This document shows positions 12,180-22,485 of a stretch of DNA of 64,000 nucleotides, in pieces (the first letter of the stretch is position 1; each line of letters starts with the position of its first letter). The notes under the pieces are model-generated. The model worked only from the letters and a program-made list of their open reading frames with translations. It was not told the origin of the DNA and did not search any database. The stretch lies in contig JBOZIK010000001.1 in assembly GCA_051453625.1 (NCBI GenBank), positions 152,265,875-152,329,874 of the forward strand, written 5' to 3'. The position numbers and the translations under genes were made by a program. Source of the stretch: Welwitschia mirabilis (taxonomy: Eukaryota > Gnetophyta > Gnetopsida > Welwitschiales).

Positions 12180-14460
12180 CATAAGCTTGTAGCATGTGTT
12201 TAGAGAGTGGATCAGAGAGGAAAGAAATGGAACTGAGTAGTGGTTCCTTGGGTAAGAAAGAAAATAGTAAGTCATTTAGTCAAGTATAGTTCTATGGCTC
12301 TTTACAACTTTAAAGACCCTATACCCTCCTCTTATGAATTTTTTTTAAGAGTATTATTTATTTAAGTTAAAAGTTTTACCTAAATATTACATGCATGCAA
12401 AATAAACATTTAGATATAGTACCATAGGCTATTTTATCTCTACCTAGTTGAGACCCAATATAGACTTGATTATAAAATGAATAGCTTTGAAATTAATAGG
12501 GATTAAATTAGTGTAGGTTGTAATCCTTTCAAAGGAAATGATTCTATTTAAATTTAAGCTATAGTAGTATATGAATAATGTAATTATTAGGGATTCTTAG
12601 CTTTTTGTAATGAGGGTTTTGGTCCTTACTAGATAGATACTAGGTAATCACTTTAGTAAAATATTTTTAAAAATTATAATTTAGATGAAGTGAATTAACA
12701 AGGTATTTTGAAGATATCATCAAAATAGATTAATTTACTATCATCAATATAAAAATGATTTTCATTAGGTTTTGTTCTTAAATAGACCTAAAAGTAACTA
12801 AGACCTTATGTAGTGTTCAAATGATCCACGGTTTTGGAATAGATAAAGTATAAGTGTAGTATGAGAAGATCGTAGATCCTTGTGTATATTATAAAGCTTT
12901 TAGCCATTACATATGTTTCTACTCAAATTTTTTAAAGATTTCATATGTGCAAAATGTAAAAGAAAGGGGAATGAGATGTATAACTACTTAAAACATGAGT
13001 GTCAAACTTGTAAGAAGTTTGAGTATATTTTCAAAATTTATCTATTTAAGAAAGATAAGTAGGGTTTTCAAACTATTAATAGAAGGAGCAGAGTAGAGGT
13101 TGTGGTTAGGCTAAGTATAGGGTTAGAGGTAAAGTATAAAAAGGAGAAATCTAGAGGGAAAAAAAGGCATGAATTTTCCCCATATAAGTAGTAGAAGAGT
13201 CATAAGTTAGTTAGTAGATATTTATTTCTAATATATTTTTTCCTTTAGGTACAATTAAATTTAAATGATCAAAATCAAATTTGGAAAAAAACTCTACTAA
13301 AGAAGAGAGAAAAATTAGACAACTAGAAGATTAAGTATGGAAAATAACACAAATAATAAAACAATTAAAAATATAGCTAGCAAAACATATAAGAATAATT
13401 TTAAGCTATTATGAAAACATATCAAGATGAAATTCAATAAATAAACATCTTAAGTTGGAACATTTAGGGCATAAAAGTAAATTTAAAAATTAATACCTTA
13501 GAACAACTTATTCATAAGGGGAAAAAGGTATATAAAAATAGTATGTCTATAAGGAGCTAATATTCAAAAAAATGGATTCTTTGATTAATCTTAGAAGATA
13601 GTGGTAAGTAAAATGGGTTTTAATATGTGGGAAGAAAGAAGGCCTAGTAGTGCTAATAGGAAGGATATTGATTATACTAGAACATAAATGAATATAGGAT
13701 TCTAGATCTCATCCTTATGAGATTAGTAATTGATCAGTGTTTATTCTCTATAATAATAGGTAAGAAAAATTAAACTATGAAAATTATTATAGAAAATATA
13801 TAAAATTAAATATGCATAATAATCAAAGACCATAATCAAACTTTACATCAGAAAAGATGGGATGTGATAGTTAGAATAAGATGGAGGTGCATGACATAGT
13901 AGAGATGATATTAAAATTAGGTTTAACCACTCTATTAATTCAAAACATCCATTTTAGTGGGGTTAATGAGAGAAAACATTTTAATAGAATTCTCTTAAGG
14001 ATTGATAAATGGCTTTTCTTTGAAGACTTATTAAGAGATAAAGACTAGATACTAGAGGGAAAGGAAATATGATTACCTAATTATAAACCTATCTTTCTAG
14101 TCTCAAATAGAATGTTGAAAATGAGATCTCATTTTAATTTTAAAAATGCTTGATTATATAATAAAGCAATCACCTTTTTCGTAGAGGATAACTAGATACC
14201 TAATGATCAAAATATGATTAACTATTTATAAGAAAACCTACTTAGGAATAAAATATGATTAATTACTTGGACAAAATTTTAGGATGATTATATTCAATAG
14301 GAAAGACACATGTAAGTAGAAATAAAGGAATATTTAATATAAGCAAGAGTAAGGAGAACATCTACATGAAAAAGAGTGGTAACACCTTTGGAAGCTTCAC
14401 CAAATTAAAAAAATAATAAAGGCTATATTAAATATTAACTACTTGAAGGAAGAGAATAGG
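12180..14460 (+). pseudogene. L1-type LINE remnant: zinc-knuckle ORF1-like part and endonuclease part of ORF2
   Basis: Two linked pieces on the plus strand suggest a non-LTR retrotransposon. At 12940-13050 the frame shows a double zinc-knuckle spacing, CAKCKRKG then CQTCKKFE, each with the expected four-residue gaps, but the His and last Cys positions now read Asn/Tyr and Tyr. A Gly/Arg-type tail follows in another frame. At about 13445 the frame reads NILSWNI*GIKV, the opening of a LINE ORF2 endonuclease. At about 13955-14200 come SGVNERKHF, RIDKWLF and SHFNFKNA, matching the endonuclease-to-RT linker in which relatives have RIDRFL and FRFENMW. Stops and frameshifts are everywhere and the RT domain is missing; the remnant stops about 100 bp before the LTR at 14557. 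The zinc-knuckle part alone could also be Copia gag. Confidence 0.6.
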
Positions 14461-14556
14461 CACTGAAAATTATACTTTAAAATTATTAATAATAAAAAAA
14501 GTCTAACATCATTAAAAAGATATAGTGAAAGAAATGTATTTATGAAAATGATCAAG

Positions 14557-15742
14557 TGAAATTCTTAGAAGGGGATGAATAGGAATAATAATAAATTTTA
14601 AATCCAAAAATCTATTGTTAAATGAAATTAATCAACTTTACAAATGAAAACTATATCTAAGAAAAATAGCATAATTATAAAAAATAATTATCCCATAAGA
14701 TTTGTAGTGGTCTAGCAATATACCTACTCCACTTTTTAAGGAGATATAAGATGTCCTCTTCCTTGGTTCCCTTATCATTCTTAAACTTATCATTTTCTAA
14801 TTGATCATTAAAACCTTCTATAATAGTGAGAATTTTTCAGGCTTATCATCAACCTTTCACACTTGAACAACAGTGATGATTTTCTAGGCTTATTATCAAC
14901 CTTTCACACTTGGAGTCTTTCAAAGGCTTAAAATCAACCATAAGGAAAAAAAGAAAGTATAGTTATGCCTTAAGCACAGATGCAATAGTATAGGATCTAA
15001 TCCAAATGATTATACAAGATAGGATCACCAAGTATACATAGATCATAAAAGATGGGTTTTATTTTACTTTATAGAATTATATACACATGTGTATTCTATT
15101 TAATCCTAACAAAGTAAATTTTCTTCTTTTTAAAGATAAGGGAAAAATAGTTGTTGAAGGGACCCCTAAATGACATGAAAATCTAATATTCTAATGAAAT
15201 TCGTGTTTCTAATATAATTGAATGACATACTAGAAGAGAATAGCCATTGAAAACTATCATGCATTCACCTAAAGAAGACTATTTTTCTAATAGTTCAAAG
15301 GTAAGATGTCTACTTGGTGATGTTCTTACTCCTAGGAAGATGGACATCCACCCTTAAAGTAATGTAGACATTCACACTACTGTGAGCATGAGGACATCCA
15401 CCTTAAAAAGGGATGCATTTGCACCTGCCACAGGTGTAAACTAGGAAAAAAATAAATGGAGGAGGGACGTCTATGCTATTTAAAGTGGGGACATCTACAC
15501 CTGAGAACTTTCAATCATGTTTCCTATAAGAAGAGGGTATGTCTGTTCTATTTGAGTGGGGACATCTAGATCTGAGATCTATCATGGATATATTTTACCT
15601 ACAAGTAGAAGGAACATCCACCCTTTTTTGTATGGGAACATCCGCATATAAAAGTTAACTTCTAAAATTTTTGTGATAAATAATTGTCATTTTATTACTT
15701 GATTTGTATTCCTGTTGGCATCATTGAAACCTTATGCTTACA
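14557..15742 (-). repeat. 3' LTR of a minus-strand SIRE/Maximus-like Copia element
   Basis: It runs TGAAATTC...GCTTACA on the plus strand, i.e. TGTAAGC...GAATTTCA in element orientation, so TG/CA ends are intact. Inside are blocks well known from SIRE-type LTRs: the AAGGGGATGAATAGG end, CCTACTCCACTTTTTAAGG near 14724, two copies of an 'aggcttat[ct]atcaacctttcacactt' block near 14838 and 14896, and GCACAGATGCAATAGT near 14976. The right half (15340-15660) carries repeated GGACATCCAC-like motifs. A purine tract (minus) directly follows at 15743. Confidence 0.8.
15340..15660. repeat. Cluster of GGACATCCAC-like repeats within the SIRE-type LTR
   Basis: About eight imperfect copies of a decamer-like motif occur in 320 bp, for example ATGGACATCCACCC (15342), GAGGACATCCACC (15391), GGGGACATCTACACC (15488), GGGGACATCTAGATC (15559), GGAACATCCACCC (15610) and GGGAACATCCGC (15638). 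They alternate with purine- and pyrimidine-rich spacers and lie in the promoter-side (U3) part of the LTR, so they could be decayed transcription-factor sites. Confidence 0.5.
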
Positions 15743-15756
15743 ATCTCCCCATTTTA
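15743..15756 (-). other. Polypurine tract of the SIRE-like element
   Basis: The minus strand reads AAAATGGGGAGAT directly before the LTR start TGTAAGC, the position and composition expected for the plus-strand primer of a Copia element. Confidence 0.65.
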
Positions 15757-16500
15757 AGTGAGGATAAATACACTTTTCTAAAGAACCTATTTAAAACAAC
15801 CTTTCCCTAATTTTGATGACTAGCTTTCCCAACTTTGATATCCCTGTTAAAATGATATGACTAACAAATCTCAAATATTCTTTGCATTACTCCCTCTTTT
15901 GGCATCATTAATTCTAAAAGAAAATAAGTAATACACAAAAATACGTATAAAAAGCATTTGAACAAGATAATAATAATAAACATACATAATGGAAATAACA
16001 CATATTTATATTAGCTAAAAAGATAATTTACATATTCATCATAGTTTGATATACATAAGAGTAAGATGAACTAACAAATCCATAAATACCACAAACAGAA
16101 AAAAGCAAAAACATAGGAGAAAAAACTAGATGAAGATGTAGTAAAGCAAGAAAGATGAAGATACTTTTAGCTACATTCAACCATATTTGCACTGCTACTA
16201 CTGCTAGAATAGGTGAATGTCACTTTTAAACCAAAATCCACAAGATCCTTTTTTATCTTAAATAATTGAGATGAAATTCATTTGAGTTATTTATTTTTTA
16301 AGAAGATACCTCTTAAAGACTTGCCAGGTTGCATGCACTTGAATCACCTGGTAGGAGGAGAAGCTCAGGCTACAAGAGTGATGCCTTTTATAATTTTCAT
16401 CTGGATAAGTGAGGACTCATCAAATGGCTTTTGCAGTTTCAGAATTTCATCTTTAATATTTGGTAAAGATACTTAATCATAATACATCTTCATGATAAGA
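15757..16500 (-). other. Non-coding tail between the extra ORF and the polypurine tract
   Basis: The minus strand contains decayed segments typical of the 3' end of SIRE-like elements, such as the block reading TTAATGATGCCAAAAGAGGG near 15900. No open frame of note remains. Confidence 0.45.
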
Positions 16501-17290
16501 CTCCATATGGCAATGTTGCTAAATGCAGAGATGTATAGAAAGCCATGTTTTATAAGATTTATTAAGGTAAGTTGAGTTGAATTCTTTGATCATAAAAATA
16601 CATAACATAAGAACAAAGATGAAATACTTCATTCATGTAGCCAGGCTTTGGAATACGATTACTAAAAATAATGTGAAAGAGTACTTTGTAGATTGGCCTT
16701 AAAAACTATGTGGAAATGGTAGTTCACCATTCCTCTTGTCTTTTACATGAAACTAAATTGAGTTCATTTTTGAAAACTAAACTATGTAAAACTAAAACTG
16801 AAGAGACATGCACATATTCTACACTATCTAATAGAAACCTAGTAGCATCAAAAATCATTTTAAGATCAATCTCAATCTCAATACCATATAGATTTGAGAA
16901 AAAACTGATTTTTCTCATGCTGATAAGAACCATTATAGTAAAAAATTTGCACTAAATTCATCAAAACATGAGAGTAAGGGTTTATAATATAAGTCCAACC
17001 TAACTCTTCCAACCTAGGTAAAAGATTCAGATAATGTTTAAAAGTGTCCTATAAAATAACCCTCTCTATAACAAGAGGCTTCTTATTGAAGCTTTCAATC
17101 CACATTTCCTTTGTCCTAGGAGTTATAAAAATGGGCTCTGCTTCATTATTTTTACCTCTGTTCTTTTTTGAAATAGGAATCTTCTACCTTGGCATGATGA
17201 AAATGAAGAAGAAAAAGGAAATAAAAAAGCTATTGAGAAGGGAAAATACTAAGAAAACAAACTTAAGAGATGAAGGCTTACTTCAAAGAC
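16500..17290 (-). pseudogene. Extra ORF downstream of Copia pol, resembling the 'putative plant transposon protein' domain
   Basis: The minus strand reads a run of protein-like segments: EPIFITPRTKEMWIESF, then a stop, DTFKHYLNLLPRLEELGWTY, a 69-codon open stretch at 16724-16933 (FSNLYGIEIEIDLKMIFDA, SSVLVLHSLVF), then NRIPKPGYMNEVFHLCSYVMY and, after stops, NMAFYTS...LPYGVLS. The order (ER..L.DF, GW..., a GxxIxxD-like block, IPK.G...EV...LYC-like, then LPYG) is that of the plant transposon-protein domain (recalled as Pfam PF20167) found next to retroelement genes. The role of that domain is unknown. It lies between the end of Copia pol and the 3' LTR on the same strand, so it is best read as the element's own third gene. 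Several stops and at least one frameshift make it dead. Confidence 0.6.
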
Positions 17291-17659
17291 TAGAGCACTA
17301 GAAAATAACATGATGAGATAAAAAAAATTAAGGATGACAAATTTATAGAGCAAGATAACCAAGGAGGGTTTTAGTGGAATAAAATGTAAATTTGTGTAAG
17401 GGATGGATGTCTAGCCTATACTCAACCTGAAACCCAATCTTAGTGGATTGGTATCTGACCTCTTAAGGTGATGAATGTCCAAACTACTAAAGTAATAGGA
17501 AGATCTTATAGTAGGTAAATAAATAATAGTTTTGAATAAAAATAAAAATGAAATTAAAAAAGACACTCAAAAGGGGAAAAATAATGCTCTTAATGCACTT
17601 AAAAACTTGATTAATATGTATAAATTTTGGTATTGATTATCAAACAAAAATAATACATC

Positions 17660-18515
17660 AGTTAGACATGTTTCTATGCCCAACTTAATCCTTAATGACT
17701 CAAATTTGGCTTCTAAAAAAGGCTTGGTAATCAAGTCAATAAGTTATTTATTTAATTCATCCTTATTGATTTTTGTGAATATGGACATCAAAGTCTAAAC
17801 CTCTATTGCTTGATCAAGTTTGTGCCTCTTTAGAAGCTCCTTAACATGATTAGATTGGCTAAGAAAAAAAACCATTCCTAAGATATTCATACTAAAAGAT
17901 TAAGAAGAAATTGATATATTCAAGTAAGCTTTTATCCATAATCTTTGATAATTCGAGTGTTAGTTTTTTGTTGATAGCCCTAACATTTTTATGAGAAGAC
18001 TTGTATTTCTTAATGGTAAGGCTCTTTTCATTATAATCTTTATATAAGAATGATAAATCTTATTAAGAGCATTAATTTTAGAAATCAAAGATTCAATACA
18101 TGTATAGTGAATAAAATCATCAATTATCATCATAAATTATCTTTTACCACTTATACTTTGAACTTTTCTAGGCCCTAATAAATCTAAGTGAAACATATCT
18201 AGAGGCCTTTTTGAGAGTATCTAAAGCTTATGTTTAAAAGAGAACTTCATGATTTTACTTTCTTGACAATTTTTACACAATATAGAATTTAAAATCTAAG
18301 TTTGGATAAGCCTCTAATCAACTCAATTGTCTTTAATTTTGAAACATGTGAATGATACATTATTTTATACCAAAGATGTTCTTGACTCTCTTGAGTAAAA
18401 TAAGTAGAAAGCGTTAATAAAATTTTCAAAGATATTCTTAGATCATGTATTATAGATAATTCTAAGAATTGGAAAGAGTAATTATCATTGGTAGAATTTG
18501 CAAATAATAACAATT
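17660..18515 (-). pseudogene. Collapsed Copia pol: integrase start joined to RT end and RNase H end
   Basis: In minus-strand order: at 18289-18513 an open stretch ending LWYKIMYHSHVSKLKTIELI, matching the GAG-pre-integrase zinc region (WHxRLGH.., LVRGLPK in relatives; here the second His context has changed). At about 18060-18215 comes HLDLLGPRKVQSISGKR and IIDDFIHYTCI, the first two catalytic Asp contexts of integrase, both still present. At about 17770-17880 comes SQSNHVKELLKRHKLDQA, the very end of the Copia RT. At about 17690-17760 comes ITKPFLEAKFESLRIKLGI, the RNase H terminus. Most of integrase, nearly all of RT and most of RNase H are missing, so internal deletions have brought the domain ends together. 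It sits upstream of the extra ORF and SIRE-type LTR, which fits one element. Confidence 0.75.
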
Positions 18516-18559
18516 ATCATAGTTCAATTTAAATGGCTACATTTATAGCCTTATATGGT

Positions 18560-20160
18560 ATAAAGTATAGAGCACCTACTTCATGAATAGAACTTGCAGA
18601 AAGATTGATGATAAAACAAAAAATATTATAAGAATGTCATTATATAATTTATTCAAGGTACCATTCATAGAATGAATCCAAGGAATGTTTAATAAATTTT
18701 GAGAGTGTTTCAAAAGATGAAAAACCTCTTTACAATTTAACTGAAAGCATGGATTATCATTAAGAAGATAAGGCTTACCCCATTGTAACATTCCAAGATA
18801 TTCCAAGTCAAACTTTGGAAAAGAATAATCATTAAAAGTACAAGGTACAATGGACTCAATAGAAAAAGAATGAATGTTACTTTAAGGATCATATGAATGT
18901 TTGAAAGGAAGAGATTGAGAGACAAGTGAAATAGACTCTTCGAAGTGATGGGTGTTATAAGAGTCAAGGAAAGGAACATGGCCTTGAGAATTATATGAAG
19001 GAGTAATTGGAAGAGATGGAAAATAATTACTATGATCAAGGTTATAAGGTAATGTGAAGGTGGAAGTAAGAATGGAAGGAGGAGTAAAGGGAAGGATGTC
19101 ATTTGAAATTGTACATGAAGGCATAGATGAGAAGAATGTAGAAGTATGGGTAGAGTGAATAAGTCTATTCTTTATGAAGTTGGAATGAATCTCTATAGGT
19201 CCTTCATTTATTTCAATTTCTTCACTAGTATTCATGTCATTATTTTGTTGGATTGTTTTTGTACTTTCCTCACCATTGTTTGTGACTATATTATCCTTCT
19301 CTTGTTGAATATTACTTTCATTCTCTAAATGATTGGATTCATTGAAAAGATTATTAAGAGATGTAAGAGCATCATCTTAATCATTGATTAAAAGGTTTCT
19401 AGTTTTCTCATGACTAGATTCCTCATCTTGGTTATCTAATAATAAATGAATGATAGGGATATAATCTAATAACTCATCATCATCCTCTAATAGATGGTCA
19501 TTTTTATTCCAATTATTGAAATGTTGAGTTGTGTTATTATTATCTTCTTTTTGCTTATATCCTAATAAGTAGGATGTTGAAGTTTGATTCATAAATTCAT
19601 CTTCATTTTGGAAAGAAGAATTATCATCATTAGTTATTTCTAAGTTTTCTTCATTTTCCTCAAGATAGGATAGAGTAGAATAGTTGTGAGGATGTTTTGT
19701 AAAAGATCCTTGAATATGTAAAAGAGATTTTTGGAAGTTTTCAAATAATTTCTCCAAGTTCTTATTGGTGTTTTCTTAGTTTTTTGTCATTTCATCATTC
19801 ATTTCTCTTAATGGATCTTTTTCTTCTTCATAGTAGTTAATGGAAGATGGTTCTTCTTAGTAGTAAATCATGGAAAATGATTGGGATTGAAAAAGATGAT
19901 TATAAGAGGTTTGTCTAAATGAGGTGGAATCCCTAAAATATGGTGAATCTTCAACATTATCTTGATATGAGGTTTGAAAAGAAGAGGGATAAGATTAATT
20001 AGGTTGAAAAGAAGAAGGGGCCCAATTTTTATTTTCAACATGATTTTGTAATGAAGGGGCCCAATTTTTATTTTCAACATGATTTTGTAATGGTCTCCCT
20101 CTTTCAGAAAAGATTTTTTGAAGTGTCTTCTTACCAATGTACTCATTATTTTACAAGTCT
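18560..20160 (-). pseudogene. Long decayed ORF of unknown function in a minus-strand LTR element
   Basis: One minus-strand frame stays readable for about 1.5 kb with only a few stops: open pieces at 19377-19757, 18882-19235 and 18576-18806 are in the same phase. It is hydrophilic and acidic (LLEDDDELLDYIPIIHLL; a coiled-coil-like NLEKLFENFQKSLLHIQ), then Ser/Thr/Pro-rich (FTPPSILTSTFTLPYN), and ends with a more conserved-looking block, EYLGMLQWGKPYLLNDNPCF and VFHLLKHSQNLLNIPWIH. The first stops fall at probable Gln codons. The primer site at 21002-21020 and the LTR beyond it make this the first gene of an LTR element, so a gag-like role is possible, but I see no zinc knuckle, protease or RT. 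The Copia pol remnant begins within about 50 bp of its end, so the two may belong to different elements. Confidence 0.55.
20014..20091. repeat. Perfect 2 x 39-bp tandem duplication
   Basis: The unit beginning GAAGGGGCCCAATTTTTATT occupies 20014-20052 and is repeated without a mismatch at 20053-20091. The unit is a multiple of three, so in any frame it duplicates 13 codons. It lies at the start of the unknown minus-strand ORF. Confidence 0.9.
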
Positions 20161-21001
20161 CTTTTCCTTTCAGAAATAAGTTCTACAATAGTTTTTCTAT
20201 TATGACTTATTGAAGCAAGCAAAAAGAATAAAGAAAGTTTATATTCAAGAGGTTCAGGAAGATAGTTACACAATAAAGAGTAAGGTTCTTTCTCTTAGAT
20301 GATTCATCATTTAAAAATGCTATTTCTTAATACTTGAAAGATGCAAGATCGTTATTGCTAATTACCTACAAAGAGAAAATAAAATCTAATTCTAAAATAG
20401 AAAAAAGAAATTCCAAAATTTGCGTACCTATGTTGTGCATACCTAGATTTTTATTTTGAAGTCGAATGCTATTTCTGTTAATTCAGTTTTCCACCAACTG
20501 ATATTTCGTCCTTCTACCAAAATTTTTTGTATTTTTGTATGCACAAATAGTAAACAAAAAATTGAAATAAAATGCAATGGACCATTGTCGACCTAGTTAT
20601 GGGGACAACAAGAAGGACGTCAATCACAAAAAAACCGAACTCACAAAACTATAAAACTCTAAAAACTACAAAAAGAAAGATTATAAAAACCAAGAATGTC
20701 ATCCCTACTATCATGGGAATAATAGATAGGATGATATTACTTTATTACTAAACTATGAACAAAAGAAAAAATTATGAAAATAGAAACTAAATTCAAAATT
20801 TCAGAACTGTTATGTCCTATGTCATCTAGATGACAGAGAGAATGAAAGGGTCCTTAAAAGTTACAAAAAATAAAATTTTGCAGAAATAAATCTACCTTTG
20901 ATTACACTAGAAATACAACATTAATTCAAATAAATAACCCAAACAAAAAGATTCAAGGTACTTATCTAGTTAATGGCAATCCTCTTAGCTCCTTGTGACC
21001 T
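20160..21001 (-). other. Leader between primer site and first ORF of the minus-strand element
   Basis: There is no open frame of note. It contains a perfect copy of the dispersed palindrome GTCATCTAGATGAC at 20821-20834 and the diverged sequence CATCCCTACTATCATGGGAA near 20700. Confidence 0.5.
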
Positions 21002-21020
21002 TTCCCGACAATGGCGCCAA
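21002..21020 (-). other. Primer-binding site, tRNA-Asp type
   Basis: The minus strand reads TTGGCGCCATTGTCGGGAA immediately inside the LTR end (LTR border at 21023). This is close to the TGGCGCCGTTGCCGGGGA site used by Athila/Tat-type gypsy elements, which points to a gypsy rather than a Copia origin for this element's 5' end. Confidence 0.85.
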
Positions 21021-21022
21021 AA

Positions 21023-21339
21023 TGTTGTAATGCGAATTTATGCAATCTCGAAGTCCTTTAGGTAAACTTGTAAATCATAGAACTTGCAAAAAACACATGC
21101 TAATATATATGGGAGTTCACCTGAATGTCGTAATTCTAATAAAGGCATTAGGCTCAGAGTTAGAGAATTTATTTCGAAAGGTAGTTTTTGGTCTTTTATA
21201 CTTTACTAATTGAAAGTAAATAATAAATAAATGCAATTAAAAAGAATGAATATGAAATGTGAGTGAATGGAAGTGGAGGTGAAATGGATTCACTTGGTTC
21301 CTAATCCTTTTATCACAAGGACTAGCTTCTAGCCTTTTT
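21023..21339 (-). repeat. Partial gypsy-type 5' LTR, cut by an assembly gap
   Basis: It begins TGTTGTAATGCG on the plus strand (element end CGCATTACAACA) next to the primer site. It aligns throughout with the start of the LTR at 22486, sharing GGGAGTTCACC, GGCTCAGAGTTAGAGAATT, GGTAGTTTTTGGTCTTTTAT and ATCACAAGGACTAGCTTCTA. The gap at 21340 removes the rest. Confidence 0.8.
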
Positions 21340-21439
21340 NNNNNNNNNNNNNNNNNNNNNNNNNNNNNNNNNNNNNNNNNNNNNNNNNNNNNNNNNNNNN
21401 NNNNNNNNNNNNNNNNNNNNNNNNNNNNNNNNNNNNNNN
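21340..21439. other. Assembly gap, 100 N
   Basis: Exactly 100 N, the conventional length for a gap of unknown size. The left side is mid-LTR (CTAGCTTCTAGCC) and the right side is unrelated sequence, so the true content is at least the rest of that LTR. Confidence 0.9.
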
Positions 21440-21821
21440 AAAAATTTCTATATTTTCATTGTTGATTTTCTTGTTAATAGTTATTATATTCTAAATTATA
21501 CAATCTTTAATATAACTTATTAGAATAATCATTATTCTATAATTTTAATTACTATTGAATTAATCATAACTTCATCACTTCTTATAATAGGTTATTATTA
21601 ATTATTTATGAAAAGATGGAACATTTATTGTATCATGAAGGAGAGGATCATATTAGGGAGAGTTATTATTAAAGGAAAATTGGAATTATTTGTGGAGGAT
21701 GGCCATGTATGATTTAATTTATAATAACATCTTAAGAAAAGTAATATTTTTTTGGTGGAAAACATTGGGTGTTACATTTTTGAAAGTAAAATTTTCTAGT
21801 AGTAAAAATTTGGGTGTTACA
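21440..21821 (+). repeat. 3' end of a plus-strand chromovirus-like LTR
   Basis: It ends TTTGGGTGTTACA at 21821 directly before an initiator-Met-type primer site, the junction seen in many plant chromoviruses. A second GGGTGTTACATTTTTG lies 48 bp earlier (about 21768), so the LTR tail seems locally duplicated. The left part is cut by the gap; no matching LTR is visible in the window. Confidence 0.55.
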
Positions 21822-21837
21822 TTTTGGTATCAAAGCA
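21822..21837 (+). other. Primer-binding site, initiator-Met tRNA type
   Basis: The sequence TTTTGGTATCAAAGCA follows the LTR end and differs from the common TGGTATCAGAGCA site by a single G-to-A. A weaker partial repeat, CATTTTGGTATTAGATC, lies at about 21868. Confidence 0.7.
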
Positions 21838-22485
21838 GTTTTCAACTATATAAATCTAGATTTCACATTTTGGTATTAGATCTTAGGTAGTAAATCTACT
21901 AAGCATAATTACTATAAACTACCTAGGTTATAATTTCACTATGAATAATTGTTCTTAAGTTATTTAGTACTACAATTATAGAATAAACATAAATTATTCA
22001 CAACATAAAAGAGTAGATATACTTTATATATGTAAAAAAATACAACAGAAAAATCATTGAGACATTAGACATTCATGAAAGAAAGATACTTTCTTGGAAT
22101 GTCTAAACATCCTACACAACAAAAGAGAAAATCTTAATCCTAATTAAAGGTATGAGCAATCTATCCTGGAGTAATAAATTAGCTACCTAAAATAAATGCT
22201 AAAAATTTAATTAGATGAAATTTAAATAGAAATAACTAGATAAATCATATACACACTTTGGAATATATTGCTTAATTTTTTCTCCAAGGCTTAGAATTTA
22301 TACTATATATTCAAATTTAATGTTTAACATACCTTATAAGAAGCAAATATGCACCTAAAACATAAAAAAAAAAGAAAAAATTTTGATTTGAGTTAAACAT
22401 AGAAATGAAAATTAAAGAAAGAATACTATCAAATTCTTATACTCTCTTGATTCCAATGGCTTGAGTTAAGAATAGGATGGATGAA
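21838..22485. other. AT-rich spacer with no recognised gene
   Basis: This is presumably leader sequence of the chromovirus-like element. No open frame or motif can be named, and its gag is absent before the next LTR starts at 22486. Confidence 0.4.

Noticed and set aside
15340-15660. A CRISPR-like or satellite array in the GGACATCCAC cluster.
   Set aside because: Repeats are short, imperfect and unevenly spaced, and lie inside a defined LTR.
16710-16955. An 81-codon plus-strand frame and the one at 17044-17301.
   Set aside because: Both lie antisense to the readable minus-strand transposon-protein-like ORF and have no family resemblance.
18737-19102. A 121-codon hydrophobic minus-strand frame that looks like a membrane protein.
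   Set aside because: It overlaps the unknown ORF in another phase; its Leu/Ile/Phe content comes from reading a Ser/Pro-rich sequence out of frame.
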